NCBI RefSeq assembly: GCF_000002075.1
Contig: NW_004797854.1
Location: 6,792-70,791 of the forward strand
Source of the DNA: Aplysia californica
Lineage: Eukaryota > Mollusca > Gastropoda > Aplysiida > Aplysiidae
Direction of reading: 5' to 3'
DNA: 64,000 nt
The notes beneath the pieces were generated by a model. The model made no database searches. It was not told the DNA's origin and worked only from the letters and a program-made list of their open reading frames with translations. Positions within the stretch are counted from its first letter, which is position 1, and every line of letters starts with the position of its first letter. The position numbers were made by a program, and so were the translations under genes. Shown here piece after piece: positions 36,978-61,440 of this stretch.

Positions 36978-37060
36978 ACTCACTGCCACAAGCAGATAGT
37001 TAGAGAACGACAACTAAACGCCATTGGCCGATATTTATAGTAACTGCCATCTTGTTTGAC
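36978..37060. repeat. Left arm of an inverted repeat pair (right arm 40133-40493)
   Basis: Contains CACTGCCACAAGCAGATAGT, TAGAGAACGACAACTAAACG, GATATTTATAGTA and GCCATCTTGTTTGA. The complement occurs at 40133-40493, where it is interrupted by a LINE fragment. The pair encloses the piggyBac relic. Confidence 0.75.
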
Positions 37061-37886
37061 CTCGCAAGGGGGATGTCCGCCGCGTCATCTGATCGCGATT
37101 CTAAAAATAGTGATGATTTTGCGTAGTGCGTGGTTTGCATTGGCAGTTTCCAAGCTTCCCTTTTTGAGTCTTTCCTGCTGGTGGTTCCCCACTGCTTCTG
37201 CACTTCGCAGTATCTATTTGCAAACCTTGCAGTCTCGAATTAGATCTACTCCATTTGCAGCTCAGCGTCCCGTTGAGTCCAATCTCTTTCAAGTGCTTAA
37301 TTTCTTGTACTCACAAAACTTTAGACCTTTGCCCGCTGAATTATTTCCCATGTTTTGTTCCCTGCCAGCTGAATCATTTTTTTTTTAAATGCAAATTTCA
37401 AAGCATATGACTAAATCCCAAATAGTAACTTTACTATTGATAATTATATATAGAATAAACTTTGTAGTTGGCAAAATTTTTTCTAACAATTGTTGTTGGT
37501 GGTGGTGGTGATGGTGGTGGTGGTGGTCGTGATGCTGCCAATGCTGAAGATGAAACCCACATGTCATGTATGCATGCCAATATATTCATAACCTTGTCTA
37601 AAACAAAGTTATATGGTAGAAATCATATGTACTAAGTTTAGTGTTGTGTATATTTTTCACTTGTGCTGTTTTGGTGACATGTATGGTGGTGCAGTTGCTG
37701 ATGTTTATTAGTAATAAAGAGGAGAAAAAAAATCAAAAACTCTGAAATTGGTCATGAAAGAAAAACAACAACATCAAAATAATGAATTATAACACCAGGA
37801 ACAAGTAAGTATGTCACTAACCTATATACATATATGTACAACTATCGTTGCTGCTGCAACTTCTACTGCTGCTCCACCACCTCCTC

Positions 37887-39658
37887 CTAAGTATCCCCAT
37901 CAGCCTGTGTCTGACGCCGATAGGCAAGTTGGTAGTTTTCCACAGTATGATAGAGTCTGAAGCAAAGAGGTACACAGAGAACCACTGCGCAGTCTGGGCA
38001 CCAGAATGTTGTCTGCTTTCTTTTACACCTTTGTCTTTGTTTCTTTGGTTGATTACAAACAACGCAATCCCGCATGGGATGTTTGCGGTTGGCACCTGGC
38101 TGCGATGGAATGTGGTCACAAAAGTGGCAGTTGGTGAGCCTTGCTTCTCTGGCTACACCAGTGGTTGTTGGGCGTCCTGGTCTTCGTATCAGCTCTTCAA
38201 GCATGTCAGCTTTTCCTTCTGCAACCAGTTGTTTCACAAGTTGAACCATAGCTTCTTCATGTGCTACGCATGGATCTCCAAATTTGTGATACAGCACATA
38301 GGCATTTGTTGCTGCCAGCTCCAACAAAAAGAAAGCAAGTTTCCTCCACCATTTCAGACTTCGACGAAGTGATGTATAGTACTTTGATATTTGGTCCATT
38401 CTATCTACACCTCCCTTGTACTGGGTGTACTCTTTGACACAAACAGGTTTCATTATAGTCGCTGGATTGCGTCGGGGGCGGTAGATAACCAGTCCTTGTG
38501 CTTGATGAATCGTGGACATCATCTTCACATCTCTCTTCCCTCTGAATAAAACCGCCAGCATGCTGTTTTCTTCTAAAAAGACATTGGTACGGCTCCATTC
38601 TTCTTGCTACTTTGAGGGCTTGAGGGGTTCCCACTTTGTTTGCATGAAGTGTGCCACAAGCATAAGTCCCGTGCTGTAATATAAGTCCAAACAACTCTAC
38701 CGAGGTATAGTAATTGTCCATATACAAATGATTATTTTTATCAAGCAGTTTAGCCGTTTCCATCAGACCCATTACAATTTTAGATGTTTGAGTAGTTTCT
38801 GCAGGAACCTTCACATCCTTTGCAATTCCATGGTACACGTCAAAGTTGAAGCAGAAGCCGCTAGACGACTCGCAAACCTCAAATAACCTTATGCCGAATC
38901 TCTCGGGTTTGTTGGGATTATATGTCTTGAAACGTAGTCTGAAGACGCTTGATCAGGGGCCTGATTTTGAAAAGGGGGTCAAGGTTATCATCGTCGGCAT
39001 AGTCGACCAAGTGAAGGTTTGAAAGTAGAGAAGAGTAAATCTGTCTCTGGTCATGGTTTCCCAAAAAAAAGGAGTGACCTTTGGATCGTTTGTAATCCAG
39101 TATTTCTCTAAGTCTGGTTTTTCAACAACTCCAGTCAGTAGAATGAGCAAAAAACACTTTGAGTTCAGCAACAGTAGTGTCTTTCCACGAACGGAGTCTT
39201 GCCTTTGCTTTCAAATTGTCCCCAGCATTACCTAGCTGAGATCTGGCATACCTGTTCGTCTCAATCCTAAACCTGTCTAAGAAATCATCATCTATAAATA
39301 TCTTGAAGAAATCAAGCATTCTTTTCTGAAGAAGATCCGCATTTAAGGCAGAAACTGCAGTATATGCGAGTACATTTACCACCATGTCTTCCTTAGACCA
39401 CCCCTCGGCAACATCAGCAGCTATATTGCCATCGTTTGGGGGGCCAAACCTCATAAGATCTACGATTTGACCACCTGGAACAACTAAATCAATATCTCTT
39501 TGATCGAAACCTAGAAATTCTTCATCGGAATCACAATCACTTTGAAGGAATATGTCAGGAACATCTGAGTCGCTCTCAGAATCTGAGTCAGCCATTTTCA
39601 GTGCTAACTGACGAACGCGAGGAAAAATTGGAATAAAAAACTCCCGCGACAAGCACAA
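37887..39658 (-). pseudogene. Decayed piggyBac transposase (DDE_Tnp_1_7 family)
   Basis: Minus-strand pieces in order: an acidic N-terminus (MADSDSESDSDVPDIFLQSD, 39592 downwards), LLTGVVEKPDLEKYW (39150), LYMDNYYTSVELFGLI (about 38730), GGVDRMDQISKYYTSLRRS (about 38400) and a C-terminal cysteine-rich tail (CHFCDH, CVVCNQPK, CPDC near 37950-38130). Order and motifs are those of piggyBac transposases, including the zinc-binding tail that reads the terminal repeats. The frame breaks at least three times, near 39140, 38890 and 38540. A TTAA with end GGCGTGACCCGTGGAGGG is at 39833-39854; the matching left end was not found. Confidence 0.88.
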
Positions 39659-39832
39659 AGCTCACTACCACTTCAAAATTATGGCAGTCAAACATCTCCT
39701 ATGAGGCGTAAACTGTCCCAGCATTTTAAACATAGCATTACAATCTTGACAGTTTGGGGCGTTACATGCCTGTAAGTGGCGTGACAATAGTCGCAACCAG
39801 CGGTATCGGTATTTACTGACACTGCGACAATA

Positions 39833-39854
39833 GGCGTGACCCGTGGAGGGTTAA
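39833..39854. repeat. Right terminal repeat of the piggyBac relic with TTAA
   Basis: GGCGTGACCCGTGGAGGG directly precedes TTAA at 39851-39854. Read inward this is CCCTCCACGGGTCACGCC, a plausible piggyBac terminus next to its required TTAA target. Confidence 0.65.
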
Positions 39855-40132
39855 AAGAAACTTTCCAGATCGAAACGGTTGATCTTTTGCACTGCTTCGT
39901 TGAACTTTCAACTTGCTTTCGTACGTAGGCCTTTAGTCTTCTTCTTCTCAGTCTATGTAATGTACAACATCAGAATCAATCTGGGCGGAAGAAGGGTGCT
40001 GCACAATCACAGTGTAACCGAACCGAACAGTTTTGCAAGTTGCAAAGAAAATAATCCGAGTCGGCAGGCTGCCGTCGTGCAGTCGGGTGCCACCATGACT
40101 GACAAAGTCAAAATCCTTCGATGGCATCAAAC

Positions 40133-40493
40133 AAGATGGCTGTTAGGCCTACTATAGTATAAATCTCTCTCTTGCCCTTTGTAACTCCCAGTGGAGCACA
40201 GGCCATCAACAACATTACTCCAGCGAAGCCTGTCCTGAGCATCCTTTTCTATTTGTTTCCATGATGTCCCCGCTTTTTCAATTTCCGCTTGTACCGCTCG
40301 CCTCCATGTCATCTTTGGTCTTCCCCTCTTACGCTTTCCTTGTGGGTTCCACGTTAAAGCCTGCCTGATGATGCTTGTCGGGGGTCTCCTCAGGGTGTGT
40401 CCAATCCATTTCCAACTATAGTATAAATATCAGTCATATAATGGTGTTTAGTTGTCGTTCTCTAGAATAGCTATCTGCTTGTCTCACTGCCAC
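40133..40493. repeat. Right arm of inverted repeat pair, split by a LINE fragment
   Basis: Complement of 36978-37060: CAAACAAGATGGC, ACTATAGTATAAATATCAGT, TTTAGTTGTCGTTCTCTAGA and CTATCTGCTTGTCTCACTGC. The LINE fragment 40165-40414 interrupts it between the two ACTATAGTATAAAT copies. Confidence 0.75.
40165..40414 (-). mobile_element. LINE 3' fragment with 14-bp target-site duplication
   Basis: The minus strand encodes the typical C-terminal tail of a non-LTR reverse-transcriptase ORF: KWIGHTLRRPP, ALTWNPQGKRKRGRPKMTWR, RAVQAEIEKAGTSWKQIEKD, DRLRWSNVVDGLCST. ACTATAGTATAAAT is duplicated exactly at 40151-40164 and 40415-40428, a target-site duplication. The 5'-truncated insertion is only 250 bp. 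Confidence 0.88.
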
Positions 40494-40660
40494 TACTGAC
40501 CAAATCTATCTAGATCAACATGGTAGGTTGTCAAGAGTCTCATGTCTCATTCTCATGCTCTAGATCTACTGAATTGACTCAATTCACTTAGATTTCCAGA
40601 TTTTGATCCACTACAATCAAACTTTTAAACTTTATAATAGGCCTATTTATGTTGGCCGTC

Positions 40661-40729
40661 GAGTCCGAATAACATTTTTTCATATTCGGACTCGAGTCCG
40701 AATAAAAAAATTTCTTATTCGGACTCGAG
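40661..40729. repeat. Tandem pair of small hairpins (GAGTCCGAAT arms)
   Basis: GAGTCCGAAT / ATTCGGACTC occur twice in alternating orientation within 69 bases, giving two adjacent stem-loops or one cruciform. Spacers are T- or A-rich. No known element is recognised. Confidence 0.7.
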
Positions 40730-40837
40730 ATCTACTCACTGTTCTGTCTCGCCTTTCCTTGGTGTAGTGTAAGTGTAGGCATCATGTGAGGGCGGTTGTA
40801 ACATAATTTAATGTTTTGCAGTTGTTAGGTTTGAATT

Positions 40838-41097
40838 TTGTAGTTTCGTTCGTTAAAGTCAAGAGTAGGGGGTTTCAGGGGGGCTTGCCCCCCTGACCTA
40901 ATAAAAATATAATGGAGGTGGGGGGTTCAGGGGGGCATGCCCCCCCTGAATTTTATCCTAATTTGATGTTTTGCAGTTAGGTTGCATTCCTGCTCTTTGT
41001 GTAGCCTAATTCAAATAGTATTTGGTCTTCAAGACTTCTGCATTTCTTCTCTGGATGTAAACAGATGGATCGTGGACTTTAACGAACGGAACTACAA
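40838..41097. mobile_element. Small TIR/foldback element with GC-rich palindromes
   Basis: Inverted ends of 23 bp with one mismatch: TTGTAGTTTCGTTCGTTAAA at 40838 and its complement ending GAACGGAACTACAA at 41097. Inside are two palindromes, TCAGGGGGGC-TT-GCCCCCCTGA (40875-40896) and the similar one at 40926-40950. It is about 260 bp with no coding capacity. A direct repeat near AATTTGATGTTTTGCAGTTA occurs just outside the left end and again inside the element. Confidence 0.65.
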
Positions 41098-41636
41098 GAT
41101 CAACGATATCTTAGCTCACCGCGAATCAAACGTATAGATCTAGATCTAGATGTAGGTCAGGCTCAAATAAGGGGGGTGGGAACTACCGAAAAAGCACCAA
41201 ATGTTTTCCTTAAATTGTTGCTTCCTCATATATTCTTGTAAATATGAATAAAAGAGTTTGTCAGATGTCCCGTGTAGTATCGGAATTTAACGTGGAAATC
41301 TACACAATCGCCGGTAGGCCTAGCATGCCTATTTCGTTATCAAAATCATTCACTCGCATAACAGGAACATAATCATCTTTGCATATGTAACGGCAAAGCA
41401 TTACCTTCTGAGGTATCCTCTGGGTAAAACACAGGCAATAACAATACACCATGGATGGTCTATCAAATTTGACTTGACAGAAAGAGTGCACCTGCATTGT
41501 TATGGTACTCTTCCATGTTTCTTTTGTTGAGATTAGCAACCACTTCCGGATCTAGCAGCATAGAACACTCATTTCCGACTTACCGTATTTTACCGTGGAT
41601 CTTGAACCCCAATCGGTGTTGTTATTTTATTTACTA

Positions 41637-41676
41637 GAATCTAGATCTAGATAATCTAGATCTAGATCTAGATATG
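41637..41676. repeat. TCTAGA/GATC palindromic microsatellite
   Basis: Tandem TCTAGATC units; a shorter run lies near 41137-41152. Confidence 0.75.
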
Positions 41677-41836
41677 TTTTAATGCTGACAGATTCTTTTT
41701 TCGTGGGCACGCTAGCCGATATGTAGAGCAAAAAGTGTCAACTTAGTTGATTATTTAGTAAGACCATTGAAAAATAAACAAAATGTCTGTCTTCTGTCAG
41801 CATGACTCTCTCGGATCTCTCTCTCCCTCCCCCCTT

Positions 41837-41842
<6 letters not shown>

Positions 41843-41885
<43 letters not shown>

Positions 41886-41900
41886 CGCTCGCTCTCTCTC
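41843..41900. repeat. CT microsatellite
   Basis: (CT)n with a short (CGCT)n interruption, preceded by C-rich sequence. Confidence 0.9.
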
Positions 41901-42007
41901 CACATGTTCTACACAAACAATTTTTTTTCTTAAAGTGAAACATTAATTTTGTATCTCAGTGAATAATGTAATCCACTTTGGGAAGCAGACAGCATCAATG
42001 CTCTTTA

Positions 42008-42024
42008 ACAATAATAACAATAAC

Positions 42025-42095
<71 letters not shown>

Positions 42096-42270
42096 GGAGA
42101 AGGAGAAGGAGAAGGAGAAGGAGAAGGAGAAGGAGGAGGAGGAGAAGAAGAAGAAGAAGAAGAAGAAGAAGAAGAAGAAGAAGAAGAAGAAGAAGAAGAA
42201 GAAGAAGAAGAAGAAGAAGAAGAAGAAGAAGAAGAAGAAGAAGAAGAAGAAGAAGAAGAAGAAGAAGAAG
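42008..42270. repeat. Compound trinucleotide/hexanucleotide array (AAT, GGAGAA, GAA)
   Basis: (AAT)n runs to about 42094, then (GGAGAA)n to about 42143, then (GAA)n to 42270. The purine-only half is 176 bases of G/A on this strand and can form triplex (H-DNA) structures. All long open frames here are low-complexity artefacts. Confidence 0.95.
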
Positions 42271-42680
42271 ACGACTTTCCCGCACCTCTCTTCACAGACA
42301 CTGAACATGTCTTTGGCGTGCACAAGCTGAGATTCATATTTTTAAACAATTTCGTCACATATTCCATGTCTATAGTTTTGTAAAAGAATGTTATATTGTC
42401 ATTGATAGTTAAAGTGTAACGCACTGGAGACTGGAGACCAGCCTGGAACTGATGTTTTCGTCTCGATATTGAGAGAAAAGACTGAAAGAGAGAGAAGAAA
42501 GAAGACAGAGATACAAAACCTGATTGAAAAAAGTGAATCAGAAAGATAAAAAAGAGAAAGAGAGATTATTTTAAAAATTGAATATATTAGTAAAGAGGGA
42601 AATATCTTTATACAGTCCGCAATCTATTCAATGCAAACTACGCAATGTCCACTTTGTGATTTTGCTAGTATAGCCTATAA

Positions 42681-42682
42681 CA

Positions 42683-42737
<55 letters not shown>
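42681..42737. repeat. CA microsatellite
   Basis: (CA)n directly abutting the 5' end of a tRNA-derived SINE. Confidence 0.9.
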
Positions 42738-42738
<1 letters not shown>

Positions 42739-42739
<1 letters not shown>

Positions 42740-43253
42740 GGGGCTCTCGTGGCCTAGAGGTTTAGGTGTTGGCCTCTCATTCAAAGGTCCCGGATTCAAA
42801 TCCGGGTAGCGACCGAAAAATTTTCTTCTCTAAAATTGTCTCCTTTCACCTCCTTTCCTGCTCTCTAGCAATATTCTGTCGTCTGCTTTCGTCTCCTCTT
42901 TCTGCCCCCACCCCGTCACCTCCTTTGCCCCCTCCTCTGGGCTCCTGATTCTTACTGCAGCCTTTCTAATGCTACTCCTTGACTCCTTCTTACAGCTGTC
43001 TTTCTGCCACACCCCTGATCTTCTGGTAGGAAAGATCTACATCTAGCCTTCTCGGACAAGGGCGAAAAATCTCGGAGGGCCATGTGCAAGTTGCGCACGT
43101 TAAAGATCCCTTGGTGGTCTAAAATCGATAAGAGTAGGCTTCGGCCGCCACCCAGTCAAATTCAAAATTTCCTACCAACTAAAAGTATGTGTCCGCACGC
43201 TCATATGACCTTATGCAGTTGCGAGTGCCATAAAACCCTCTACTATAAAAAAA
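42739..43253 (+). repeat. tRNA-derived SINE, full-length-looking, sense
   Basis: The head 42739-42811 resembles a tRNA gene, with box A-like TGGCCTAGAGG (42750-42760) and box B-like GGATTCAAATCC (42792-42803), the RNA polymerase III internal promoter. The body includes GCGCACGTTAAAGATCCCTT and CTTCGGCCGCCA. The tail GCTCATATGACCTTATGCAG then TTGCGAGTGCCATAAAACC is the tail shared by subfamilies A and B, which places those elements in one SINE superfamily. An A/CA-rich end follows. Confidence 0.85.
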
Positions 43254-43256
43254 CAC

Positions 43257-43299
43257 ACACATACACACGCACACACTCACATACACACGCACACACATA

Positions 43300-43350
<51 letters not shown>

Positions 43351-43583
43351 ACTCTCACTCTCTCACTCTCACTCTAACACACACATACACACTGATACAC
43401 ATACACTCTATCTCTATCTATCTATCTATCTCTCTCTCACACACACACGCCCTCAAACACACATACACACATGATACGTAATAATATACACACACGTCTC
43501 TCTATCTCTGTCTGTCGGTCTGTCTGTCGGTCTGTCTGTCGGTCTGTCTGTCGGTCTGTCTGTCTGTCTGTCTGTCTGTCTGT
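43257..43583. repeat. Compound microsatellite (CA, CT, TCTA, TCTG) up to the gap
   Basis: Successive CA, CT, TCTATC and (TCTG)n tracts. The TCTG tract runs directly into the run of N. Confidence 0.95.
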
Positions 43584-43801
43584 NNNNNNNNNNNNNNNNN
43601 NNNNNNNNNNNNNNNNNNNNNNNNNNNNNNNNNNNNNNNNNNNNNNNNNNNNNNNNNNNNNNNNNNNNNNNNNNNNNNNNNNNNNNNNNNNNNNNNNNNN
43701 NNNNNNNNNNNNNNNNNNNNNNNNNNNNNNNNNNNNNNNNNNNNNNNNNNNNNNNNNNNNNNNNNNNNNNNNNNNNNNNNNNNNNNNNNNNNNNNNNNNN
43801 N
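43584..43801. other. Assembly gap
   Basis: 218 N bases, evidently an unresolved stretch of the (TCTG)n / CA microsatellite. Not a biological feature. Confidence 1.
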
Positions 43802-44773
43802 CCCCCACACACACACACAAACACGAAGGCTAAAAAAAAAGGTTAAAAATAACATCTGTCACCACTAACCCTTAAAACCCCTTATTGGTTCCACAACTTT
43901 CGTAATAAGATTTACCTTTTCTCCTTTTCATCTCAAAAGACAAAAGATATTGACATATCCTCAGAATGCAAGTGCCCCCTTAAATGGAAAATATTCACAC
44001 ACGCACTAGGCCAGAGCTTTTCTTAACCACATGAGGCTCATTGTGGTGTCTTAGATCCAGGTGTCTTACCCGAGCCTGACCGTCACTCCAGCGAATTGGT
44101 TGTTTGTTCAGTCAATAAACCTAAGGAGAAGAGATGGGGAGTCGCTGTTCTGAGCTGAACTTGATTGTTGTTTTTTATTCCCGAGTTGGGCGGGAAAACA
44201 GAAAGATTTTTTAGAAAAGTCATCACCAGCTGAAGACATCAAAAGAATACCATTACCATCCCCTTTCAGTCAATTTTTTTTCTCGCCTCTGTGTTTTTTA
44301 ACTTTTATTTTTATGCCTCATTGAATGCACACGCGCCGTGTGCGTCTAAATTATAGGGGGAAACGGAGGAGTAGGACGATAATTTAAAAAAACAAACAAA
44401 AAAACCCAGAGAAACTGTGGTTAAAGAAAATGCTCGATTTGTCGCTTTTTGAAGTAACTTAATCTGAAAAGTCGATCTTACGTTGGTCCACTTGGGCATT
44501 TTCCCCCCCTTTTCAAATGCAAAGTAGAAGCTTCTGGTTAAAAGTTTTCGTGTATTCTTCTATTTTGCACAGAATGAAATCCACGACAATCAAACATTAC
44601 GTCAACTAAAGATCCCAAACGAGCTCGAGTTGAAGCAAAAGGTCTTTCTCTTCCACAATAATACAAAAAACCACCACCCAAAAAACGGACGTAATGAAAA
44701 AGAAAATGACGGCAAGGTGGGTTTTTCCCTTCTTATAAAAGGTTCACTTTTCTTTAGACTACCCCCCTCTCCC

Positions 44774-44834
<61 letters not shown>

Positions 44835-45167
44835 CAACACACGAATAGACACCCACACCCTCGAATAGAGCCCTCCCAGACCGTTCTCCTTAGTAGGGTA
44901 TGCCATGTGTGTGTACTTTGGATCGGAAAGAGGCCTGCACCCGACATAATATGAGATAAATAGAAGAAAAGTCTTGCAGGAAAATCATTTCGTGGCTTTG
45001 ACACCCTGGGTCTGGGGACGCTTTTTTCAAGCCTTAAAGTTACTTTGAGACTCGGACGTAACTTTTTAAACTAGAAAAAAAAAAACCAGCCATCAATTCA
45101 GGTTTTGTTGTTGGTTATTGTTTTTTTTGTGGTTTAATTTCGTGTGATAGTCTCTTGCTCGGTGAAA
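43802..45167. other. 5' flank of the serine protease homologue gene
   Basis: AT-rich DNA with a TATAAAAG at 44734-44741, about 430 bases before the start codon, followed by a CA microsatellite (44779-44830). A promoter is possible but not established. No other gene is recognised. Confidence 0.4.
44779..44830. repeat. CA microsatellite
   Basis: Pure (CA)n upstream of the protease homologue start codon. Confidence 0.95.
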
Positions 45168-59723
<14,556 letters not shown>

Positions 59724-59829
59724 CTACAGTAGTAATAGTAGTACCACGCATTGATCAATAATGATACTACTTGAAGTGAAGGGACTTCCCGTGAAGATGT
59801 ATATGTATTGCCTAATCTCCACAGTGCTT

Positions 59830-59990
59830 TTAGTGAGGTTTTTTAAACGGCATTTGCAACACAAATAGGTTATACAAGTGCCAAAGGTTGGAAGTGTTAC
59901 TCGAGCGTAAAATAAAATTTAAAAAAAAAAGAAAAGAAAAGGGAGGAGAGCTAATGATGAAAGGGGATCTTTTTGTTCATCCTTTAAAAA
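59830..59990 (-). repeat. SINE, subfamily B, antisense, diverged
   Basis: AACGGCATTTGCAACACAAA, AGTGCCAAAGGTTGGAAGTG, TTACTCGAGCGTAAAATAAA follow the subfamily B order with substitutions. Confidence 0.55.
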
Positions 59991-60522
59991 AATATATGGT
60001 AGATGTTTCACGCCCCCATCGACACATTAATGACATAACATAAATGACGGCATAATTTCATACTCAGTATGGCTAGGTGACTGGGGTTTTTTTGGTGGTG
60101 CTTTTTCAGAAACCAAAAGCACATTTCTGAACGCATATTGATGAACATAATGACAAATGTTCTTCAAACTAATTGGATAATACACACATGTTATATGACT
60201 ACAAAAATACAATGTAGCAAACTGCATGCATAATGAGCTCCACTACACAAATCCCAAATCTTTGTTTTCGAGTTCAAGCTGACAAAAAGAACTTCATTTT
60301 CAGTGGAAAGAGAGTTTGCATAGATCTAATATGTATAATAAATTTACGATGACCAAAAGTACATGTTTGTGTTATTTATCCTCTGTATTGGAAATAAAAT
60401 TGTATTATTTGTGCGATCTGTTTTGATTGAAGTGACCATGGAAAGACCTGTTTCCATTACCACAGTAAGTACAGATTATCTTGACAAAAATTTTAGGACC
60501 CCCCCTTCTATACACACAAATC

Positions 60523-60790
60523 AAAGAGCGCCAAGGGGTGAATGTCAGTCAACAGAGAAGCCCATACAGTGAATCAGGCTTATTCTGCTCACCTCTTAAG
60601 CTTCAACAGCATAAAGTCTGCTGCTTCGACTACATGTATCAAGGCACCCCGGAAATAGCGGGTCACAAGTGAGCGACAAACATACAACAGAAGTAAAGGA
60701 AAAATGACGATAGTAAGGATAAGGAAAGAAAAAGCAGCAGTTCCCCGTATGCAGTTCAGGTACAGTTATAAGCATGACATGCACCAGCAC
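60523..60790 (-). repeat. SINE, subfamily A, antisense, tail missing
   Basis: Starts at GAGCGCCAAGGGGTGAATGT without the usual tail, then TCAAGGCACCCCGGAAATAG, ACAAGTGAGCGACAAACATA and GGAAAGAAAAAGCAGCAGTT. Confidence 0.75.
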
Positions 60791-61265
60791 ACAGATGGAG
60801 TTTCTCGATAAAAAAACATCCACACATGAGAGTTGAACCTAAGCCTTCTGCGACAACAGTTGTTCTTTAAATTCCACAGGACTCCAAAACTGATTAGAGA
60901 GAATCTGAGCATGTGTTAAAAGGCTGAAAAATGAGTTAACACATGATGTACGCATTAGTGATTTAAAAAAATTATAACACAAAGTCGAAGTTTGCAGCCT
61001 TGTCCCAAGTCGCCTTTGATTTACTTTCATTTTCAGAGGAGAGAATAACTTGATGAGAAGACAGGTCCCACTACGAATACTCAGGCATTAGGGAATTTGA
61101 TAGTATTGACAGGGTGTCAACAAAGAAATTTTTTAGGCAGAATCTCTTCTTCTTCAAAGTTGAACTCCTGTGGAGTTAGCAAAGTGGACAGAAAAAAGCT
61201 CCCCGAAACATTTCTCTTAATACACATGTTTTACATTCCCATTATCACAATTAAGACCATTTAAA

Positions 61266-61440
61266 AGTTGGACCTACACCCTGCCTGGGCTGAAAGGGAT
61301 CCAATGCCCCAGCAGAAAGACCGAGAAGCTCAATAAAAATTCTCCCAACATGGGAATCTAACTCAGGTCTTCTCCATGCCATGACAAAGTGTCACAAAGC
61401 ACCCAACCTTTACACCACAGAGGCCAGTCCACACACCTCA
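61266..61440 (-). repeat. tRNA-derived SINE, subfamily C, antisense
   Basis: On the minus strand TGGTGTAAAGGTTGGGTGC (box A-like) and GAGTTAGATTCCC (box B-like) head a body with GAGCTTCTCGGTCTTTCTGC and GGGGCATTGGATCCCTTTC, matching 54045-54290. Confidence 0.65.

Noticed and set aside
37385-37567. Histidine-rich small protein
   Set aside because: Produced by a short GGT-type microsatellite; no start context or homology.
41943-42424. Long frames coding poly-Asn/poly-Lys, poly-Arg, poly-Leu, poly-Phe or poly-Ser proteins
   Set aside because: Pure translation of AAT/GGA/GAA microsatellites on both strands.
42739-42811. A true tRNA gene
   Set aside because: It has box A- and box B-like motifs but poor acceptor-stem pairing and continues directly into a SINE body and tail.
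43437-43855. Frames spanning the gap at 43584-43801
   Set aside because: They consist of N bases and TCTG repeats.
44734-44741. TATA box of the protease homologue gene
   Set aside because: The sequence TATAAAAG is real but 430 bases from the start codon with a CA microsatellite between; not enough to call a promoter.
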